Shown one piece after another: positions 7,901-10,630 of a DNA stretch of 10,630 nt. This DNA comes from Candidatus Woesearchaeota archaeon (GTDB lineage: Archaea; Nanobdellota; Nanobdellia; Woesearchaeales; ARS49), in assembly GCA_016203345.1 (NCBI GenBank), contig JACQMZ010000086.1, positions 1 through 10,630 of the forward strand. Direction: 5' to 3'. The notes under the pieces are model-generated. The model was not told where the DNA came from and did not search any database. It saw only the letters and a program-made list of their open reading frames with translations. The position numbers were made by a program, and so were the translations under genes. Numbering within the stretch: position 1 is the first letter of the stretch; the number at the start of each line of letters is the position of its first letter.

Positions 7901-8461
7901 GCCGCTCACTGTCGAAACAGACACGCTATGATCAGTAACAAGCCCCTCTGTTTTCTCCTCACGTGAAGGAGTTTGCTCGCCAAACAACACCACCGACGCC
8001 GCCGGTTCGTCAGTCACCCACCCGATCGTTGTGGACTGCACGTCACGCGACAACACCTGCACGTTCGTGATCCGCGGAGGAATCCTGTCAGACGGCGCAA
8101 GAGTCGTGAACTGAAACAACGCACCCTCACGATCATCACCACGCACCGCGCCCTGCGCATCAACAGACCTGAACTTGAAAAAAAACGTCGTGCGCGGCTG
8201 CAACCCTGTCAAGCGCACCTCGTGATTTACCACAAAACTCGGATCGTCAGACACCTGACCCAGATCACGAGACGAGCCAAACTCAACAACACTCGTTGCC
8301 GGAACGTCAGTAACCCATTTGATCACCGCAGAATTCTCTGTGATATCTGACGTTGGATTAGCAGAGCGCTGGATAATCAACCCCGATGCCACCGTAGCGA
8401 GTAGAATGAATATTATCAGTAAGAAAATCCTTGAATGAGCGAGCGAATTCAGGATTTTCAT
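1892..8461 (-). CDS. Giant exported multidomain protein with FN3, Ig-like and Cys-rich modules (2189 aa)
   Basis: An N-terminal hydrophobic stretch (residues 12-30, after K/H/R) is a signal peptide or anchor, possibly cut after VAS (26). Two tandem FN3-like domains follow (about 33-121 and 128-215; compare AVIKWVTDVPATSVVEFG with TTIGWVTDEPAASVVLFG). Next come an Ig-like domain (220-303), a third FN3 domain (346-428) and more Ig-like strands (445-600). Residues 601-810 are an unrecognised beta-rich region. Helical, Cys-rich segments lie near 815-960, 1085-1160 and 1290-1403, smaller Cys clusters at 1533-1566 and 1958-2060, and an Ig-like C-terminal domain at 2084-2189. I count about 60 cysteines and several N-glycosylation sequons, pointing to disulfides and a location outside the membrane. 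No catalytic motif is visible. The ATG overlaps the upstream stop (ATGA), with GGAG five bases before it. Adhesion or an envelope role is inference. Confidence 0.88.
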   Translation of the reverse strand: MKILNSLAHSRIFLLIIFILLATVASGLIIQRSANPTSDITENSAVIKWVTDVPATSVVEFGSSRDLGQVSDDPSFVVNHEVRLTGLQPRTTFFFKFRSVDAQGAVRGDDREGALFQFTTLAPSDRIPPRITNVQVLSRDVQSTTIGWVTDEPAASVVLFGEQTPSREEKTEGLVTDHSVSVSTVSGTAYQFFVSSCDAVQNCINSSVHGFLAGVPVGAPVLNVTIPPTNKDNLLTLSGSTRPFVKVSGFVNNDKVRDTTANAQGRFTLADMRLPGDEVTVRVEAQDEAGKSEQVGTVRIDRSPPNVVIQNVSAVVTEPQLVIPGESNKPVRIVFRVLSVLDAVPPDPVAGLRIVRSERNTVELQWDASAAPDISSYVILRNGVRIAQTTETRFADAQAPPRVNSYQVVASDASCNLANPSGSVEVPVAGDAVSESVELVALECEKPTGEVQVPAGPFSVPVTLNSGPNRITLTASDEAGHETVLEVSTTLDSGPPAFEFDNLEQLSPSYIPEVVVRGKVSEQATVFVYVNSESKSESFVVSQPDGSFEIPVVLKRDVKVQTQPQAAQLEVGEGFENSIILEAVDQAGLKIRTPPKKVVFALCGFGADFDVKLGAPLPSQLIPRLVLQKIAEIGMTINATYKGRNEVTIQDVQVNPVTLSEEFEKTFDNGLVQANVLRDVVAPGNFLGLLQLKFVNLPEEVPQEDNATTFQKEEALSNHRLTFIPNVTVGVQKIGSTPSIPFAALGAGCTVPGFGCMKFLVELDVQYQEKISRLRRRDPRTQQVQENFTLEQKRQKTCIPIEVAVDRRPPPDKIPKGFLKSALKLLDSIIEVMDQILKPLTIIGQYTTYACFGMNGLLLGQTVWETYHCEGKQILAKITAFAGSATGTAQVGAGGGEFDASVARAGLCEQMYGVGQEQSKQDCLACAEEVSDSLYLQYKVMQPLCDRVACPSAPTLQTHVKDQMGALQEISVPQGTTTGTDEYNVKDSSKFLVGGRLFVGTGDGPPPDCAFTSLPPTPSTTSSSTGGAIGSITGSATVDVKPFVMEKTGEAELITLDYNGIKKIFNNKKSIDGGGSVKGLTKKDCEMFTRPAHPACCGMSYMQEWGTACGYAVPAFGTVFESFDELEQSVCESAQAANKQEDKAELGCGGVLNAVAGFCEPDSGNPVVDPIPTQLRYLDPAPAGSRDNQIYVLVVPQTEALVSRTPGGATGASAPRFRVFRGFVSDRFTTTGQPSGLANAFDVEAKTQAVIETGSPDLTNFFVVETQAGETAANAPAQGTAEQQKKEGFQNAVCGVAEGGCIPANRERAGSAYDLIKSKIEFTGKTYIVKPAEEGFLRSFQCACLPALTAYIQQWRNIFGVVRQCIQSILLTGDGSEGVCQSLLSQYICDMIYDVVKCFMQKWSSPGAGVRAEAGIGDFLGSLTRGGSRLQSRVQARYGETAMFKTMFVEKKLVNSICAFAFTGTFNLDISTVFNQAVETIPLESQAFFPKCNRRFVNFDPTSNPRGKTTWTYEMAFGLAAGQDARFDLDFKCSTGFRCNAANGFRNGECDCNKKGEQTFAVQPDCTPPLPSGNILKKGEILNSQCFVTIAAGDAEADVRYDKAILRFTQRNDVSREETTEEVECDIDLVGDDAPGECAFDPFRGAFRCSFGLGESAIKFTSLNANAPRQVGTTPVFGLGDPLNFTLGVTQLIPEDRGRIAQHQKFLLYQIKDQNGNVVEEQSERSRITDSFKLATNGDYSKQILLPGVVTERRIGGVVSAPPVPPFQRKLVDGRPQQATDLASLVTSDPVQPSYLFVARAGNKFDVYIGGEGSATPDPQVKCPTDTQATGFPRLRRVGCDVTLAAGIAQPISYIAQDNSQQTVTVTISVPLNAGTEILGRPTQQQTNPCTQEPRQVVPWSAVFRAVDADSSGRPTGQTSVDPSSGEQAQLEASFNVVCTQGSSLPPFVPQVPVVGQCRPSSEANAQLCRCSTDAQLRQQNDCPNQIGGADNKFCVPFEAQNPPVPGQTAFRCVDKPSCPPLSLGEQFARADTSCFCGSATCQPNQFCCGASCKANFADCATPAGAGVQPSEGAPTTPVTQQQVSISPNVVVLKDSSGVTLDVNALKTNTAYTIRISPVQSVKSFRIKNTVDANTIKSGQTDVKATILSITNPVTYTPTVAGADSLTVIFLNENNQEIGRTDVQVQTAQ

Positions 8462-10428
8462 CTAAACTCCGGCTTCAGTTCTTCCACATACTCTTTGTTC
8501 GCAAACAGGAAATTCGTCATGTCAATCTTCTCGTTGTCTGTGCGCGGGTGAGGCCTGAATTCCACCACGTGAACAACCACTTCCTTCGCGCCTGCAATAT
8601 CCTCAGCACTGATTTTAAGCCTCTCGTTCCGGTAGCCCCCAATCTGTTCGCCGCCAACCGACAAGATCGCGTCAATCCCGTACTCGCCCTTGCCAGTCAG
8701 GAACTCCAGCGCTGTTTCGTTCCCGGGCAGAGCCACGATCTGCTCAAACGTCGAATTTTTCAGGACAACATGAACAAACAAGTTCTGAAGGCCAGTCACT
8801 TTCTGCAACTGCGACAAGAACCGCTTCTCTGGCAAATAATACGGGTGCACGACCACACTGGTGTTTACTTTCGTCAGCCGCTTCAAGTCCAGCTTCACCT
8901 TGTCGCCCACCAACGGTTTTGTCGCTGACAAATACCCGTCCTTGGACGCCGTAATCAACGGGTTCACGCACCCTTTTGGCAAGTACGTGCGCAAACGATA
9001 CACTCCCCCATCTGCACGCGTCTTACCCAAATCGCACAATTCAGTGAAACACTTGTACGTGATGTTCGCGCCCTCAAGCTCAGTCGCGAACGCAGAACCC
9101 ACCACTGTTCCCGTGGCACGGATGTCTGCCAGTTGATTGCCAAACTCGCCACAAAACTCCTTAGTCGCAGGCACGTCCTGAAACTTTTGAATGCCAAAAT
9201 TCACCCTGTCCTCGGCATTATTGTCAATCAGCACAGGAAAACCAAACGAAAACAAGAAGCCCGCATTCGTAAACGCAGAATCATCCCTGAGCACCACACG
9301 AACAGGATAAATCACGTCATACGTGAAATGCCATTGGTTAATGCAGAAAAAGCGCAACAAGTTGCTCGTGCCGCGTCCAGTATTCGACGACAACCGCTGG
9401 CCATCATTCGGCTGGGCAGACAAGCTCATCCCCCACTCCGGCTGATACGTAAAGCCCGCAATCAAGTCACTGACCGGAGCACCTGCATCAATTGTCATCT
9501 TGAAAAACTCGTACGCGTCACCCGGATCAGGAGGCAGTTTCTGCTGTTCCAACGTCTGGCCAGCCTCAAAATTCTTCAGCATCCGCTCACGCGCTTTTGC
9601 CAGATCTCGATACGCAGACGGCTTGGCGAGGAACGGCGGCACCTGCGTGTTCTTGACGCGCACATACGGCAGGTTAATCGCCAGAATCGTCTGCAGTTCT
9701 TTCTTCACTTCAGGAATCTTCCACCTGCGCGTCTTGCATGAAAACTCAAACCCGTTCATCGGAATCTCAGGATTTGCGCTCATCCAGTCAATCGTGAGGT
9801 TCTCAAAAAAAGAGCCGCGATTTTCAGCATCCATAATCGCCTTAGCCGTCTCCCACAACTTCTTCAACCGCACCGGCTCCCGCACCACATACTCCCTGAT
9901 CGCGGTCGTCGTCTGACCCTTGGTCAAAAGAAGGAGCCACGTGACTCTGACATGCACGTCATCCTCTGCAATCGTCGTCTGCACGGAAACATTTCCCTGC
10001 TCGGCAATCGTGAACTGCGCAAACGGCCCAAACTCCCGCGTACAACCCTTGAGTCGGTCAGCCACGAACTCATTCATTTCCCGCTCCATGTCCTGCAACG
10101 ACGGCACACGATCCTCTCCCTCATAATACCACAACGGCGTCTTAAACGAGCCAGAACGGTCCAGCGGAATATAACTCAACGGCGTCTTGGCAATAATTGG
10201 AGGAATAGAAATGAAGCCAGCCTGAGCGCCCAACAACTGAAGAGCATCCCGTGCCGTGATGTCAATACAGTTCGTGACAAAGTCATGCACAGGCTTTGCC
10301 TCAGGAGGCACAAACAACACTTCCTCCACACCAGCCACACGCTTCTGCGCAAAATAAATAACGAAACCAACAGACACCATCAACACCAGTCCAATGATGA
10401 TAAAAACAGTGACTTGCGCCTTCTGCAT
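8458..10428 (-). CDS. Membrane-anchored exported protein with pilin-like N-terminus (656 aa), operon partner of the giant protein
   Basis: The start MQKAQVTVFIIIGLVLMVSV is a very short basic leader, then AQVT, then one membrane helix (about 7-27). This resembles the class III (type IV pilin-like) leaders common in DPANN surface proteins, though the usual Glu at +5 is absent, so a plain signal anchor is equally possible. Residues 46-73 (PVHDFVTNCIDITARDALQLLG) match a segment I associate with DPANN membrane proteins of this kind. The rest appears extracellular: eight cysteines, six sequons (N146, N210, N455, N522, N558, N570), a coiled or helical patch at 270-297, and a carboxypeptidase-regulatory-like beta domain near 435-515. 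No enzyme motif is seen. It is the first gene of the operon, with GAGGGG just before the ATG, and ends in the ATGA overlap with the giant gene, suggesting matched production and possibly a shared complex. Confidence 0.85.
   Translation of the reverse strand: MQKAQVTVFIIIGLVLMVSVGFVIYFAQKRVAGVEEVLFVPPEAKPVHDFVTNCIDITARDALQLLGAQAGFISIPPIIAKTPLSYIPLDRSGSFKTPLWYYEGEDRVPSLQDMEREMNEFVADRLKGCTREFGPFAQFTIAEQGNVSVQTTIAEDDVHVRVTWLLLLTKGQTTTAIREYVVREPVRLKKLWETAKAIMDAENRGSFFENLTIDWMSANPEIPMNGFEFSCKTRRWKIPEVKKELQTILAINLPYVRVKNTQVPPFLAKPSAYRDLAKARERMLKNFEAGQTLEQQKLPPDPGDAYEFFKMTIDAGAPVSDLIAGFTYQPEWGMSLSAQPNDGQRLSSNTGRGTSNLLRFFCINQWHFTYDVIYPVRVVLRDDSAFTNAGFLFSFGFPVLIDNNAEDRVNFGIQKFQDVPATKEFCGEFGNQLADIRATGTVVGSAFATELEGANITYKCFTELCDLGKTRADGGVYRLRTYLPKGCVNPLITASKDGYLSATKPLVGDKVKLDLKRLTKVNTSVVVHPYYLPEKRFLSQLQKVTGLQNLFVHVVLKNSTFEQIVALPGNETALEFLTGKGEYGIDAILSVGGEQIGGYRNERLKISAEDIAGAKEVVVHVVEFRPHPRTDNEKIDMTNFLFANKEYVEELKPEFR
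8467..8470 (-). promoter_or_regulatory. Internal Shine-Dalgarno for the giant gene
   Basis: On the leftward strand GGAG (complement of 8467-8470) lies within the last codons of the 656-residue gene, five bases before the ATG at 8459-8461. Together with the 4-bp ATGA stop-start overlap it fixes the start of the giant gene and supports translational coupling. Confidence 0.6.
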
Positions 10429-10429
10429 A

Positions 10430-10471
10430 CTCCCCTCTTTTAACCGCTTCTGTGACTCACTGCTTTATAAA
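10430..10471 (-). promoter_or_regulatory. Promoter and Shine-Dalgarno of the surface-protein operon
   Basis: Reading leftward, the TATA box TTTATAAA (10464-10471) predicts a transcript start near 10440, leaving a leader of about 12 bases. That leader holds GAGGGGAG (complement of 10430-10437), an SD-like stretch directly before the ATG at 10428. A short palindrome, GTGACTCAC (10452-10460), lies between TATA box and start site and might be a regulator site. The REP-like hairpin at 10486-10537 lies just upstream of the TATA box. Confidence 0.65.
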
Positions 10472-10485
10472 TTTATGCGACTCCC

Positions 10486-10537
10486 CAGAATTTCCGAACT
10501 CCGTTCGCCTGCGGCTCACTGCGTTCAGGAAATTCTG
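10486..10537. repeat. Long imperfect palindrome / hairpin, copy 2 of the REP-like element
   Basis: CAGAATTTCC (10486-10495) pairs perfectly with GGAAATTCTG (10528-10537). The stem continues as GAAC/GTTC with one unpaired A at 10527, then a GC-rich loop with GCC-TGC-GGC. It has the same outer arms, the same bulged A position and a similar TTCG/TGCGG loop as 1202-1250, but differs at three stem pairs that all keep pairing. Like copy 1 it lies between a leftward and a probable rightward promoter, with no coding content. Confidence 0.8.
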
Positions 10538-10539
10538 TA

Positions 10540-10558
10540 AATGAAACGTCCTTTCATT
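10540..10558. repeat. Small inverted repeat in the divergent intergenic region
   Basis: AATGAAA (10540-10546) and TTTCATT (10552-10558) pair around a 5-base loop, immediately right of the long hairpin. It could be an operator for the rightward promoter or chance; nothing else is seen in this stretch. Confidence 0.35.
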
Positions 10559-10586
10559 ATTTACTACGGTGTAGAAGAATATATAT

Positions 10587-10630
10587 ATGAGAAAAGTATT
10601 GCACGGTGAAAAAGAGGTGCATGGCATGGA
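10587..10630 (+). CDS. Probable start of a rightward gene, cut by the right edge
   Basis: Two in-frame ATGs, at 10587 and 10626, open a frame that continues off the window. The one at 10626 is better supported: GAGGTG (10614-10619) sits six bases before it, the same spacing as the SD of the gene at 1315, and AATATATATAT (10578-10588) is a TATA box at a suitable distance. Starting at 10587 would place the ATG on that TATA box, although a weaker AT-rich box near 10556-10565 could then serve a leaderless message. Only 2-15 codons are visible, so no product can be named. The arrangement makes 10429-10625 a divergent promoter region. Confidence 0.4.
   Translation, partial: MRKVLHGEKEVHGM

Noticed and set aside
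9133..9741. 202-residue + strand open frame opposite the membrane-protein gene
   Set aside because: Arg/His-rich antisense shadow with no motif and no ribosome binding site; the opposite frame has a membrane anchor, sequons and operon context.
9952..10443. 163-residue + strand open frame at the right end
   Set aside because: Antisense to the N-terminal part of the 656-residue protein; composition is the mirror of that coding sequence.
10621..10623. ATG at 10621 as the start of the rightward gene
   Set aside because: It lies only one base after the Shine-Dalgarno sequence; the ATG at 10626 has the normal spacing.

Overview
The window looks archaeal, most likely from a DPANN-type lineage (Woesearchaeota/Pacearchaeota-like) of medium GC. 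The reasons are archaeal TATA boxes 24-28 bp upstream of predicted transcript starts, a DUF2683-type antitoxin paired with an archaeal RelE-like toxin frame, AbrB-VapC pairs, and a giant secreted fibronectin-III/Ig-like protein next to a single-pass membrane protein whose style I associate with DPANN genomes. The lineage call is recollection of family style, not a search.

Left part (1-1837): a cluster of three toxin-antitoxin modules. First comes the 3' end of an AbrB-type antitoxin overlapping an intact VapC PIN toxin by 8 bp, on the + strand. Facing it across 25 bp is a complete second AbrB-VapC pair on the - strand, read from an apparently leaderless promoter whose TATA box lies inside a perfect 8-bp inverted repeat. 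Divergent from that is a DUF2683-like antitoxin (+), with three GTGCAT sites at exact 11-bp spacing in its promoter. It overlaps a RelE-like toxin frame that is complete except for one in-frame TAA at codon 24; this broken gene is otherwise unannotated.

Right part (1892-10428): a two-gene leftward operon. The promoter-proximal gene encodes a 656-residue protein with an N-terminal membrane anchor, and it overlaps by 4 bp (ATGA) a 6.57-kb gene for a 2189-residue exported protein. The latter has tandem FN3-like domains, Ig-like domains, about 60 cysteines, several unrecognised Cys-rich modules and a C-terminal beta-sandwich-like domain. Both carry many N-glycosylation sequons and seem to face outward. 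A shared role at the cell surface (adhesion, envelope structure or host contact) is inference.

The non-coding DNA is the other point of interest. Two related long hairpins (1202-1250 and 10486-10537), 9.3 kb apart, show compensatory changes in their stems. Both begin exactly 22 bp after the first base of an identical TTTATAAATTT box, that is, at a fixed distance upstream of two unrelated leftward promoters. A probable rightward gene begins at the very right edge.
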